From Parvibaculum sp. (lineage in GTDB: Bacteria > Pseudomonadota > Alphaproteobacteria > Parvibaculales > Parvibaculaceae): DNA of 64,000 bases. Where the stretch lies: NCBI GenBank assembly GCA_030645235.1, contig JAUSMV010000030.1:496001-560000 (forward strand), read 5' to 3'. Below the pieces are notes generated by a model, which worked only from the letters and a program-made list of their open reading frames with translations, ran no database searches and was not told the origin of the DNA. Of this stretch, positions 18,394-27,180 are shown piece after piece. Position 1 is the stretch's first letter. Each line of letters starts with the position of its first letter. Made by a program: the position numbers and the translations under genes.

Positions 18394-18936
18394 ATGGCCA
18401 TCATGAGCCGCATTCGTATCTACCACGCCTTCCTCGCCGTCCTGTCGATACTTGCTTATATGACGGGTGAGTTGGGGATCGTTCATGCCTGGCTCGGCTA
18501 CGGAGTCGCTACCGTCATTGCCTTTCGGCTTTTATGGGCGCTGAGCGGCGAGCGTCAGGTTGGATTGATGCGGTTTTATCCATCCTTTGATGGTCTGAAC
18601 CTCGGCAATGCCGTCACGCATCCGGCCATCACAAAGATTTTCATGCTTGGCATCGCGCTCAGCCTTCTGGCCGTAACAACCACCGGCATCGCCATGGACA
18701 GAGGCAAAGCCGTTGGTCTTGCCAATGCGAGTCTGAGCACCCTTGCCTATGCAGATAGCGACGGACATGAAAAAAACAGAGGGGACGAAAGCGCACTTTC
18801 GGAAGTGCACGAATTTTTTGCAAATTTCCTGATGCTTTTCGTCGGTCTGCATGTGACCTACCTGCTGCTCTTCAAGCGCACACTCGCTAAATTCATGCTG
18901 TTTGTGCCCAATCAGGTAAATAAAAAGGGGCGATAG
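18394..18936 (+). CDS. Cytochrome b561-type membrane haem protein
   Basis: A 180-residue four-helix membrane protein. His near residue 10 (RIYHAFLAV), His near 31 (VHAWLGYGVATVIAFRLLWA) and His near 157 (FVGLHVTYLLLF) are in the positions of haem ligands in the bacterial cytochrome b561/Ni-hydrogenase b-type family. Such proteins carry electrons between the quinone pool and a partner, often a small c-type cytochrome, which is not present here. Its TAG stop lies inside the loop of a hairpin that works best as a terminator for the opposite strand. Confidence 0.8.
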   Translation: MAIMSRIRIYHAFLAVLSILAYMTGELGIVHAWLGYGVATVIAFRLLWALSGERQVGLMRFYPSFDGLNLGNAVTHPAITKIFMLGIALSLLAVTTTGIAMDRGKAVGLANASLSTLAYADSDGHEKNRGDESALSEVHEFFANFLMLFVGLHVTYLLLFKRTLAKFMLFVPNQVNKKGR

Positions 18937-18944
18937 CTCGCCCC
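18921..18944 (-). terminator. Intrinsic terminator for the 56-residue gene
   Basis: GGGGCGA and TCGCCCC (18927-18933 and 18938-18944) form a perfect stem. Read on the minus strand it is followed by TTTTTATTT, a good terminator for the small gene ending at 18986. The plus-strand side (TCGTTT) is weaker. Confidence 0.7.
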
Positions 18945-18985
18945 TCGTTTAAAACGCCCGATCCGGTTCTTGTGGAAATGGAAAG

Positions 18986-19156
18986 TCAGCGCTCGGCGAC
19001 AACAACGTCCGGTGATACGGCTATCGCAAACATATTCGGAACGCTGCGACCCGTTTCAAAGCCCGCATAAAATGTGCAGAGCGTCAGGCTCGCGATGCCG
19101 AGCATGATGATGAGTGGACGCTTGGAGCGTCGCGCATAAAAAATCTTGCGTGCCAT
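18986..19156 (-). CDS. 56-residue single-pass membrane protein
   Basis: Reads MARKIFYARRSKRPLIIMLG and then a hydrophobic helix (about residues 15-31) followed by a short polar tail ending VVVAER. The basic N-terminus suggests Nin-Cout topology. No family is recognised. Evidence for a real gene is the coherent small-membrane-protein composition and the intrinsic terminator 42 bases downstream on the same strand. It lies just beyond the distal end of the GTA cluster; any link to it is speculative. Confidence 0.55.
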   Translation of the reverse strand: MARKIFYARRSKRPLIIMLGIASLTLCTFYAGFETGRSVPNMFAIAVSPDVVVAER

Positions 19157-19347
19157 AATTCAGTGGCCTGTGTCTCATGCCAATGGGCGAACGTTGTCTT
19201 TCGCTGAATTTCCCATTTCCCCCAAAATTCAGCGTCGTTTGAGACCTTAAAGTGCCAAATTTCCGTTAACGGAGAATGAAAAAACCCGATTTTTTTGGCC
19301 ATAATCCGGTCATGTCCCGGCTCATCCGCTTTGAACTGAACGGCCCC

Positions 19348-19797
19348 TCACCCCAAAACATAAAAAACATGTGCTCCGATCAGCGCCCTGGGCTCTGCGC
19401 GACGCGCCCATTTCGGGTTCTTGCGATGATGATGAAAATGCGTGGCGCCGCCTGTCGGGTCCTCGCAATCGCCTGACATAACGAGACAGGCGACCGCAAA
19501 AGCCCGGCAAAAAGCCGGATTGCCAAAATCCGCCACGCCCGCCCGCGCTGCCGCGCCTCCGCCGCCCTCATCGGGCCCGAAACGCCGCATCCGGTTCAGC
19601 ATCGCGCAGGCGAGCGCCACCTGCGCCTCTTCGCTTGAGGCCCCGTCCTCATCGGCCAAAACCTCACAAACCGCAACAGCCAGCCGCGCCAACTCAACCG
19701 CCTGAGGCGGCAAAGGCTGGAAACGATCCGACGTAAAAGGAACCCCGAAAGACGATTGAGCCCGCGCCAAACGCCCAAAACCTGCCATCGCGTTCAT
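19348..19797 (-). CDS. SleB/CwlJ-like cell wall hydrolase at the end of the GTA cluster
   Basis: 149 residues from the ATG at 19797, preceded by GGGAGGA. The C-terminal half has DPTGGATHFHHH, then a Trp-Ala and IGAHVFY, the hallmark of the Hydrolase_2 (SleB) family of peptidoglycan hydrolases, and SSEEAQVALACAMLNRM resembles the family's Glu-containing N-terminal helix. No signal peptide is visible, so export would need a holin or it acts as a particle component. It is the last gene of the cluster, and could help injection or release. Confidence 0.72.
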   Translation of the reverse strand: MNAMAGFGRLARAQSSFGVPFTSDRFQPLPPQAVELARLAVAVCEVLADEDGASSEEAQVALACAMLNRMRRFGPDEGGGGAAARAGVADFGNPAFCRAFAVACLVMSGDCEDPTGGATHFHHHRKNPKWARRAEPRALIGAHVFYVLG

Positions 19798-19882
19798 CGA
19801 ATCCTCCCATATCATTATTAGGAATATAATCCCAATATAGGAACAAATAAAGAACACGTCAAGCCCGTCCTGCGTGCACTTT

Positions 19883-20596
19883 TCAAGCCCCCGGCCCCGT
19901 CAGCAACACGTAATGAATGGCGAGCCGCACCGTGCCGCCCGTGAAGTCTCCACCCGTTGCGGTCAGACGCAGCGCCGTCGGGCTCCAATAGGCCACCGGC
20001 TCCGATGGTCCGAGTAGCGTTGAACCCGACGCGACGCCAAGGCCCGTGCCGTAGCGCCCGTCATCTGCCGCCACGCCTGCCTTCCAGCTTGTCGCGCCGG
20101 TGATAGTCGTCAGTACACGTCCTGTCACGCCCAATACAATCGCGCGTTCGGGAATCTCAAACACCGTGTCATTCGTCGCGCCCGCTGTGATCGTGTGGTC
20201 GCCTTCAAGCACGTGAAACGAAATCGCCGCGCCGTGGGCGCTCACCGCGCCGCTGCCCGCCGGTTCCGCCACCCAGCCTGCGCCGGTGAACACCCGGAAA
20301 CTCCCGTCGCTTTCATCAAAGGCCCGCCAACCTGCGCGCGGCACGAGAAACATCCACGCGCCATCGCTCCATTGCGCGATGTGTCCGCCTTCATCCTCCC
20401 ACGCGCCACTCGCGTCGGTACCCACAATATAGCGGTCGCCCTCGTCCGGCGTTACCGGTGGTGTCGTCAATGTGCGATCAAGCACGGAGAGATGCACCAG
20501 TGCATCGAGACGCCTGAGCGCCTCGTTCACCGTCACATGCTTTTGCGCCTGTGCCGCTTCGAGATAGGGCAAAGATAAATGTGTCGTGTCAGACAT
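19883..20596 (-). CDS. DUF2793 protein, probable GTA tail fibre component
   Basis: A 237-residue protein. The N-terminal SLPYLEAAQAQKHVTVNEAL and the following GDRYIVG...WMFLVPRAGWRAFDE pattern are diagnostic of DUF2793, found in phage and GTA tail regions. The C-terminal half is Gly/Thr/Val-rich and beta-like, suited to a receptor-binding or fibre domain. It overlaps the TIM-barrel gene by eight bases. The fibre role is inferred from position and composition. Confidence 0.8.
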   Translation of the reverse strand: MSDTTHLSLPYLEAAQAQKHVTVNEALRRLDALVHLSVLDRTLTTPPVTPDEGDRYIVGTDASGAWEDEGGHIAQWSDGAWMFLVPRAGWRAFDESDGSFRVFTGAGWVAEPAGSGAVSAHGAAISFHVLEGDHTITAGATNDTVFEIPERAIVLGVTGRVLTTITGATSWKAGVAADDGRYGTGLGVASGSTLLGPSEPVAYWSPTALRLTATGGDFTGGTVRLAIHYVLLTGPGA

Positions 20597-23500
20597 GGAG
20601 TGTTGCTTCCCTTGCCGTGCCGCGTCCGTAGATGCGGCTGAGTTGTGCGACCCTGATGGTCAGGTCCGGAAAATCCGACGTGCCGAAATCAGCGATCTGT
20701 GCGGCGGCGTCATAGACGAAGGCGGGTGATGTCACGGTCACGCTGCGCAACACATCACCGTCTGACATAATGTCGAGCGCATAGCGTTCGTCTTCTTCGC
20801 CAAGCGGCACATCAACGCTTTCCCAATTGTCGCCGCCTTGCCGCGCGCGCCTCACCCATGACAGAGCAATGTCGCCGCCACTCGTGCGCACCCCACGCAG
20901 ATGTACCGGCGACAAGGGCCTGAGGCCCACGCCCGCAAATGTCTTCGTCACTTCGCCAAAGCTCGGATCGTCCATCGGCTTGCGTTGCGGCCCGAAAGCC
21001 CATTGGCGCGGAAGCCCGCGCTCGCTCTCGCTCAAACCGAGTTCTGCAACAGCCGCATTGATGAGCACAAACCGCGCGCCCGCCGACGCGCCCATCGCCG
21101 CTTCCGTCCCCGCCTGCCCGCGCAACAATCCGCGCAGCTCATAAGCATCGGGCGCGACGAGGACCGCCTCGCGAAACTGGATGACTTCCCACGCGCCGTC
21201 AGCTGCTTCGACCGCCGCCACATTTGTGCCGTTCAAAACCGACAACGCGTCCGCGCCCGCCAATGCACCCGACGCGAGCGTCACATGCATCGTGGCCGAA
21301 TAATCCCAGCGGCTCGTGACGCCCGACCCAAGCGGCGATGTCAGCCGCCCCAATGTCGCTTGCTTTGACACAATGCGATCGAACGCAAAACCACCGCCTG
21401 CATTTTTGAAAAACGCAACGCCGCCGGGCCAGGGTTCCGCCGCCACGCCGACGCGCGGCGCATGCGGTGTCTCGGTGCCTGTGAGCAATGGCAGATCCAT
21501 AAAGGCGACAACCGGCGTACCGTAAGTCGGCGCAGCAGGCGCGTGTCCCCTGCGCTTTGCGGCAGGCACAGGTCCGTAAAGGCTCGCTTCGCTCTTCACG
21601 CCCTTCGCCTCGCGCCCGCCCGCATCGGTCACCGCTGTCATACGATAGCGCGGCGTGCGTGGGCCAAGCTCCAGCGCGACAACGTCGCCCGGATCAAGCG
21701 CCAGCAGGCTTGGCGGCAAAGTGAGACTCACGCTTTCGCGCTCGCTCCATGCCTTTTGCAGCCACACATCGGCCATGCGTTGCGCGTCTTCCTGCGCCAC
21801 AACGAGCGGCAGATTGGCGCTCGCCACGCGCTGACTGCGCACCGACAGACGCCGCGATTCAATCGCCGCTTGGTTATATTCCAACGTCCCGTCAATGAAG
21901 GTAAGCTTTGCTGATACTGGCAGCTCGGTCTCCTGCCCGCGCGTGAGAGTGTACCCCGCCGCCGCACTATCATCCGCCACAACGAGATGATCGGGCGCAA
22001 TCGTCGCCACCACTTCACCGCCAAAATGCATGAAGCGGATCGCGCCTTCGCTCTCACAGGCATCAAAGAAATACGCGAGCATCAGCGGTGCCAGCGCATC
22101 GCGCGGCGACATGATGCGGTCGATCACAAATCCTTCCACCGTGCCCGCCAGCGCACCGACATCATACGCCGTGAAGCCAACCTCACTTATCACCTGCGCG
22201 ACGAGATCGCCGAGCGGTGCCGCCCCCATGCGTCCGTTGAGCCAATGGCCGAGCGACCAAACCTCCCCATCGGCCCAAATGTCCGTGCGTTCAGGAAAGG
22301 ACGGAAAGGGTCGCGCGTCCCAACACCAAAAGTAGATGTCAGCCGGATCAAGCATCCGCTGCCCGTAAACAGACGATACGGGATTATGGGCGCCCGCTGA
22401 CGACCAATAGTCCATCTGCGCGTCGATGAAGGCGCGCTGCATATAATCATCACGCGTACCGTTGGAGAAATGCGGGGCAGCGCTCTCCGATGATTTCGGA
22501 TCGGTGAAGACATTGGGTTCGTTCGCGCCCTTGTCGATGGCGGGGCAGCCAATCTCGGTGAACACAACGGGCTTGCCTTGCGCCACCCATCCCGTCGGCG
22601 TCGCGCTTTCAACACCACCGGGGCGATTATAATGCGTATTCGCCCACCACGATTTTATGTCCTTTGCACGCCAGACCCATGGCTTGCCATAAGCCCCATC
22701 GGTGATGGGCGTGCGCGTCTGCGCGGTGCGGTCAGCCTCGCTCGCATAATACCAATCGTAGTTTTCGCCGCCCGCAATGCGCGATTGCAAATAGTCCTTG
22801 TCGTAGATGGATTGCGTCAAGGCGCGATCAAGATGCGACGAGTTACTGCGCCAATCTGTCAGCGGCGCGTAATTGTCCACGCCGACAAAATCGATGTTTG
22901 CATCCGACCATAGGGGATCGAGATGGAAGAACAAATCGCCCGATCCGTCATTGGCCGCATGGGCCACCAGCTCCGACCAATCCGCGCCATAGGAAATTTT
23001 CGTGTCCGGCAGAATGGAAGCGACTTCAGCCGCCAGTGCCTTCAGCGCAGTGACGGCCGGATAGATGCCCGATGCCGAGCGCGACCAGGTCAGCCCGCGC
23101 AATTCCGAACCGATGAGAAACGCCTCAACCCCGCCCGCCGCCGCGCAGAGCATTGCATCGTGCAGAACCATCCGGCGATAGGACCACTCCTCCGGCCCGT
23201 CATAAATCACCGTATCGCCGCTCAGCGAATAATCATCCACTGACGCTGCACCGAAGAAAGCCGCGACTTCCTCTGCCGCCGCCGCGCTCATCTCGGCCTC
23301 CGGCGTTACTGCAATGCGCCCGCGCCAGGGATAGGCGGGCTGGTCGTCTGCACCGCTCCACGGATCGGGCTTTCCGTTGGCGTGAGGAATATCCATCATC
23401 ACAAAGGGATAAAACATCACGCGCAGGTCGCGGGCTTTTAAATCACGGATCGCGGCGATAACCGACGCATCAGACGGTGTGCCGCCATAAGCGGGCCGCC

Positions 23501-24491
23501 CGTCAATCGTGCTGACAGCCTGCGCACCCGTTATCCGTGTCAGGCCTGCCACGCGCCATGTCAGCGGCAGTGACACTTTCGTCGCCACTTCCACCTTGGG
23601 CCGCAACGTGCATTGCCCGCATCTGAGATCATCGCCAAACCACGAAACGACCAGCGCCGCCGATCCGACATTTTCACATGTCGCCTGCAACTGATCGATA
23701 GCGACCGACCAGTCAGACGGGCCTTGCGATGTATTGACATTGATCGCGCGGCTCGACGTCTCGGTGAGCCATTCACGCTGCGGTGTCGGCTCATAAACAA
23801 ACTCACCGGCACCAGGGATAATCGCCACAGCGCGTATCTTGCTCTCGACCTCGTTCAGCGAGCGAAACACCTCAAAGGAAAGCTGCGGCACGCGATTGCC
23901 GAACGCCGCGAGGTCAATATTTTCAAGAACGATATAGGCGACGCCGCGATAGGCAGGGCTTGCGCCCTCCACCGCCATGATCAGCGGATCGGCGCTTTGT
24001 GTCTCATCGCCCTTGTGCAAGCGCCAGACAGTGTCCGACAGATCAAACGGCTTGCCGTCTGCCCAGACGCGACCGATGCGCGTCACAGGTCCCTCGCAGA
24101 GCGCGACCGCCACCGACACGGTGTAACTATATTCGGTATAGCTCGCGCCGCCGCCCCCGCCGCCTTTGCCACCGCCTGTTGTTGTCGTGCTCGCATGTTC
24201 TTCAAACTTCGTCGCCCAGATCACTTGTCCGGCGAGCCGTGCGCGACCATAAAGCCGTGGCAGCGCTGCGCCTTCGCTGGAGGCGAGCACCTGCAAGCTC
24301 GTGAGGCGCGGTCCCTGCCCGCTCGCCATGGTGGTGCCGAATAATTTGGCGTCAACATAAGCGCCAAGCCCCGCGCCGATCGCACTGCCGATCGCCGCGC
24401 CGGTGATCTGCGCACCCAGAATATTGACGCCCGCAGGCAGCAGCGCGCTGCCGATAAACGAACCGGCAGTTGAAAGAACAAGAGTGGCCAT
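20589..24491 (-). CDS. GTA TIM-barrel-like host-specificity/baseplate protein (RcGTA g15 type)
   Basis: A 1300-residue protein, the size of RcGTA g15. A Gly/Ala-rich hydrophobic N-terminus (about 1-50) leads to a first structural region; residues about 400-740 form the GTA TIM-barrel domain (DYWSSAGAHNPVSSVYGQRM, DIYFWCWDARPFPSFPERTD), a glycosidase-like fold; the C-terminal part corresponds to the phage tail hub module. In the RcGTA particle this protein makes the central baseplate spike region that contacts and may penetrate the envelope. Ends eight bases into the DUF2793 gene. Confidence 0.92.
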   Translation of the reverse strand: MATLVLSTAGSFIGSALLPAGVNILGAQITGAAIGSAIGAGLGAYVDAKLFGTTMASGQGPRLTSLQVLASSEGAALPRLYGRARLAGQVIWATKFEEHASTTTTGGGKGGGGGGASYTEYSYTVSVAVALCEGPVTRIGRVWADGKPFDLSDTVWRLHKGDETQSADPLIMAVEGASPAYRGVAYIVLENIDLAAFGNRVPQLSFEVFRSLNEVESKIRAVAIIPGAGEFVYEPTPQREWLTETSSRAINVNTSQGPSDWSVAIDQLQATCENVGSAALVVSWFGDDLRCGQCTLRPKVEVATKVSLPLTWRVAGLTRITGAQAVSTIDGRPAYGGTPSDASVIAAIRDLKARDLRVMFYPFVMMDIPHANGKPDPWSGADDQPAYPWRGRIAVTPEAEMSAAAAEEVAAFFGAASVDDYSLSGDTVIYDGPEEWSYRRMVLHDAMLCAAAGGVEAFLIGSELRGLTWSRSASGIYPAVTALKALAAEVASILPDTKISYGADWSELVAHAANDGSGDLFFHLDPLWSDANIDFVGVDNYAPLTDWRSNSSHLDRALTQSIYDKDYLQSRIAGGENYDWYYASEADRTAQTRTPITDGAYGKPWVWRAKDIKSWWANTHYNRPGGVESATPTGWVAQGKPVVFTEIGCPAIDKGANEPNVFTDPKSSESAAPHFSNGTRDDYMQRAFIDAQMDYWSSAGAHNPVSSVYGQRMLDPADIYFWCWDARPFPSFPERTDIWADGEVWSLGHWLNGRMGAAPLGDLVAQVISEVGFTAYDVGALAGTVEGFVIDRIMSPRDALAPLMLAYFFDACESEGAIRFMHFGGEVVATIAPDHLVVADDSAAAGYTLTRGQETELPVSAKLTFIDGTLEYNQAAIESRRLSVRSQRVASANLPLVVAQEDAQRMADVWLQKAWSERESVSLTLPPSLLALDPGDVVALELGPRTPRYRMTAVTDAGGREAKGVKSEASLYGPVPAAKRRGHAPAAPTYGTPVVAFMDLPLLTGTETPHAPRVGVAAEPWPGGVAFFKNAGGGFAFDRIVSKQATLGRLTSPLGSGVTSRWDYSATMHVTLASGALAGADALSVLNGTNVAAVEAADGAWEVIQFREAVLVAPDAYELRGLLRGQAGTEAAMGASAGARFVLINAAVAELGLSESERGLPRQWAFGPQRKPMDDPSFGEVTKTFAGVGLRPLSPVHLRGVRTSGGDIALSWVRRARQGGDNWESVDVPLGEEDERYALDIMSDGDVLRSVTVTSPAFVYDAAAQIADFGTSDFPDLTIRVAQLSRIYGRGTAREATLHV

Positions 24492-24503
24492 GAATTTTCT
24501 TTC

Positions 24504-24935
24504 TCAGAACCGAAATGCAAATGCCATCCGGCTCGCCCACCAGCGCGTCACTTCGCTTTCGACAACCGCGCGCCCCGAATAGGCATGGATCATGTGGCCC
24601 GCCCCGCTCAGGATCGCCGCATGTTTCGCCGGACCACCCGCGCGCATGCGGAACAACACAACATCGCCCGCGCGCGCCTCCGCCACTGCGATCTCGCTCA
24701 TGTGACGGCGTGCCCCGTCCGCCATCGTCTCCGCACTGACGCCGCCGCCCGGCCGCTCGGCCCAGTCAGGCGTATAAGGTGGCGGCACTTCCGGCTCGCA
24801 CCCCTTCACCTCGCGCCAGACGCCGCGCACAAGGCCGAGGCAATCCGTGCCCGCGCCCTTGCAGCTCGCCTGATGCTGATAAGGGGTGCCGATCCATCTG
24901 CGTGCTTCAGCCACAATCAATTCAGCGTCAGACAT
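24504..24935 (-). CDS. NlpC/P60 peptidase of the GTA tail (RcGTA g14 type)
   Basis: 143 residues from the ATG at 24935, chosen because GGAGGGAG lies seven bases upstream; further in-frame Met codons upstream lack this. ARRWIGTPYQHQASCKGAGT then DCLGLVRGVW supplies the catalytic Cys, and KHAAILSGAGHMIHAY supplies the catalytic His of the papain-like NlpC/P60 fold. It would cleave stem peptides of peptidoglycan during DNA injection. Overlaps the DUF2163 gene by eight bases. Confidence 0.9.
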   Translation of the reverse strand: MSDAELIVAEARRWIGTPYQHQASCKGAGTDCLGLVRGVWREVKGCEPEVPPPYTPDWAERPGGGVSAETMADGARRHMSEIAVAEARAGDVVLFRMRAGGPAKHAAILSGAGHMIHAYSGRAVVESEVTRWWASRMAFAFRF

Positions 24936-25806
24936 TGCGGCTCCCTCCGTCATTGTCGTCACCCTGCGATGGGTAAGACATAACAAAATCATTGCCGGGC
25001 ATATGCGGAAAGCCGCGAAAGTTTTGGCCGTTGCTGAACTTTGTCCGGCACGTCGAAAATTGTTTGTCGCAACCAGCCGTCACCGTAAACGTGTCGCCCG
25101 CGACAATCCCATGCGCCATGGCCTGCCACAGTTCGATCACCGCGCCGTCAATGGTGAGCTTATGCAGCTTCACTTCCATCGCCGCGCCTTCATTCGCGCC
25201 GCGGGTGAAGATGAGCCGCCCGCGCGTGAATGTATCTTCCGCCGCTGCATCCAACCCGCTTGCGACAATGACACGATCATCCTGCGCACTGACCACCACA
25301 CCCGCGACCGGCACAATCTCAAGCCCGCAACGCGTATCGCCGAGATCCGCGTCACACGCATATTGAAAGAGCCGCCCCGTCGGCTGATTGAGCCGGTGCG
25401 CCAGCCCGCGCAGTTCCGCGCTGAAGCCAGTCGCGCCGCGCGTCACTTCGCCGAGATTGCCCTTGCGCATCAGCACGCGCTCGCTCGTGTCAGCCCAGTT
25501 GACGCGCCAGATTTCAATTTCGGCATCATCAAACAAGCCACCGATGAGATCACCTTCACTCAGCCGGTCCGACATCAACGCACCCAGAATGTCGAGATTG
25601 TCCACCGACAAGCCGCCCGTCGATTCAATGGCGCTGGCGCTCACCCCTGCAGCGGCTTCATAAGTGATGCCGCCGATGACCAGATTATTGTCATGGTCCG
25701 TAAAGCCAAGGCTCACGCCGTCGCGCCGCGTCAGCTTCCAGACATGGGCAAGCGTCGTCGCGCCCGTGTCGAGATGCGCCTGCAAGGCGGGAGATATGTT
25801 TTTCAT
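24928..25806 (-). CDS. DUF2163/phage BR0599 protein (RcGTA g13 type)
   Basis: A 292-residue protein with the DUF2163 N-terminal half (THVWKLTRRDGVSLGFTDHD) and the BR0599 C-terminal half containing the characteristic Cys pair in AGCDKQFSTCRTKFSNGQNF near residue 255. In the RcGTA particle the homologue is a hub component binding an iron-sulfur cluster; the preserved cysteines (also CDADLGDTRCG near 175) are consistent with that. Four bases after the DUF2460 gene. Confidence 0.9.
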   Translation of the reverse strand: MKNISPALQAHLDTGATTLAHVWKLTRRDGVSLGFTDHDNNLVIGGITYEAAAGVSASAIESTGGLSVDNLDILGALMSDRLSEGDLIGGLFDDAEIEIWRVNWADTSERVLMRKGNLGEVTRGATGFSAELRGLAHRLNQPTGRLFQYACDADLGDTRCGLEIVPVAGVVVSAQDDRVIVASGLDAAAEDTFTRGRLIFTRGANEGAAMEVKLHKLTIDGAVIELWQAMAHGIVAGDTFTVTAGCDKQFSTCRTKFSNGQNFRGFPHMPGNDFVMSYPSQGDDNDGGSRNV

Positions 25807-25809
25807 CTG

Positions 25810-26442
25810 TCATACCCGCACTTCAACAATCGGAATATGCGGCACAGATCCCGCCTCAAATCCCGTCAGACTGATTTCCAGAAAATCCGTGTCAAAGCGC
25901 ACCGGCACATCAAAGGCAAATCCCGCCGAGACAATCGCGCCCGCCGCAGGCGCCTCCGCCAGTGTGACGACACCACTCGTCACATCAACGCTGAAATCCG
26001 TTCCGGTTGTCAGTTCTTCATCCGCCACGCTCACGCGCAGGCTACCCGCCACCGGCTTCGTGATGACGCGTGTATAGCTCCCCGCGCCCGACACATAAGT
26101 TTTCTGCAACTGAAACGTGACTGTCTCGCCGTCCCCCGTGCCGATCACCTGATCGTCCGGCGCAATGTCTGCGGCAGGGGCGCAGGATTTCCAGTCGGCG
26201 CGGTCCTTCCAGCGAAAGCCGATAAGCCTGCCGTGGCGCGCTTCAAAGAAAGCGATCACCTCATGCACATCATCAAGCGAGCGCAAGCCATAGCCCGCAT
26301 TATAGCGCCGGCGTGAATGGGCCCAGGGGCTGTTGCGCTCTTCAAAGCCAGATCCGAGCGTCACAATCTCTGTGCGCCGCTCCGGCCCGCCCGTTGCGCC
26401 GAAGGCGATTTCGAGCGGAAAGCGAATGTCGTGAAAGACCAT
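25810..26442 (-). CDS. DUF2460 distal tail protein (RcGTA g12 type)
   Basis: 210 residues from the ATG at 26442, which follows GAGGAGAG; 13 additional in-frame codons upstream are not favoured. The N-terminus FHDIRFPLEIAFGATGGPER and the NAGYGLRSLDDVHEVIAFFEA stretch are typical of the TIGR02217/DUF2460 family. It forms the distal tail ring joining tube and hub in RcGTA. Confidence 0.9.
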   Translation of the reverse strand: MVFHDIRFPLEIAFGATGGPERRTEIVTLGSGFEERNSPWAHSRRRYNAGYGLRSLDDVHEVIAFFEARHGRLIGFRWKDRADWKSCAPAADIAPDDQVIGTGDGETVTFQLQKTYVSGAGSYTRVITKPVAGSLRVSVADEELTTGTDFSVDVTSGVVTLAEAPAAGAIVSAGFAFDVPVRFDTDFLEISLTGFEAGSVPHIPIVEVRV

Positions 26443-26452
26443 GCTGCTCTCC

Positions 26453-27082
26453 TCAGAGGTTTCGCTGCCCGCGTGATGCAACCCGCGCGATCATCGCGGC
26501 GATCTGCGTTTCAGACCGTTTGAAACTTTCCGCATCCCGCGCCGTCACGTTGAACACAATGCTTGTGCCCGCTCCGCCCGCCGCTGCGACGCCTAGCCGT
26601 CCGTCTGCACCGCGCTGCAAAGGCATGATCGCTTCAGCGCCCGCTTCGCCCGCCAGCCCCATGCCGCCTTGCAGCGGAAAGAGCACGGGGCTCGACACAA
26701 CACCGCCTTTGGCAAAAGGCCTGACGCGCCCACCGGAAAAGACATTGCCGTCGGCGCTCGCCGTCACCGATCCGCTGAACGCACCGGCGATTGAATTGCC
26801 GATCGATGTGCCGATGGAATTGACCGCTCGGTTCAGAACCATGCGTGACAGGCTCAAAGCGAGTTTCTGCAACGTGTCCGACAGCGATTTGCCCTTGAGC
26901 GCCACATCGTCAAAGGCACTTGTCAGTGTGCGGCCAAAATCGCGCCCGCTCGTCCCCGCGCGGCGATATTCGCCTGACACATTGCTCAATGTGCGCACCG
27001 TCTCCGCGCCAAAGGCGCGCGTCGCCGCCGACGCCGCCTCCATCGCAGCCGTCAACGCGACAGGATCATGGGGATCAGTCAT
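26453..27082 (-). CDS. Short tape-measure protein (RcGTA g11 type)
   Basis: A 209-residue protein, close to the roughly 219 residues of RcGTA g11 and far shorter than phage tape measures, matching the short GTA tail. The Ala-rich helical N-terminal part and the LPLQGG/AGEAGAEAIMPLQRGADG motif are characteristic of lambda-family tape-measure C-termini. It is the first gene after the insert; its upstream region (27083-27180) must supply a promoter or receive read-through past two opposing genes. Confidence 0.88.
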   Translation of the reverse strand: MTDPHDPVALTAAMEAASAATRAFGAETVRTLSNVSGEYRRAGTSGRDFGRTLTSAFDDVALKGKSLSDTLQKLALSLSRMVLNRAVNSIGTSIGNSIAGAFSGSVTASADGNVFSGGRVRPFAKGGVVSSPVLFPLQGGMGLAGEAGAEAIMPLQRGADGRLGVAAAGGAGTSIVFNVTARDAESFKRSETQIAAMIARVASRGQRNL

Positions 27083-27113
27083 TGTTCTTTGCTTTCGTTT
27101 GATGACTTGCGGT

Positions 27114-27129
27114 CGGCTCAGGTGAGCCG
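27114..27129. repeat. Inverted repeat between tape-measure gene and insert edge
   Basis: CGGCTCA and TGAGCCG with a two-base centre lie 32 bases upstream of the tape-measure start and 52 bases upstream of the divergent secreted-protein gene. No T tract follows, so an operator or insertion footprint is more likely than a terminator. Confidence 0.4.
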
Positions 27130-27180
27130 CTACATTCCGTCAGCGGTATATTGGGCCGCTGCCCGACCTGGAGAGTTCAC

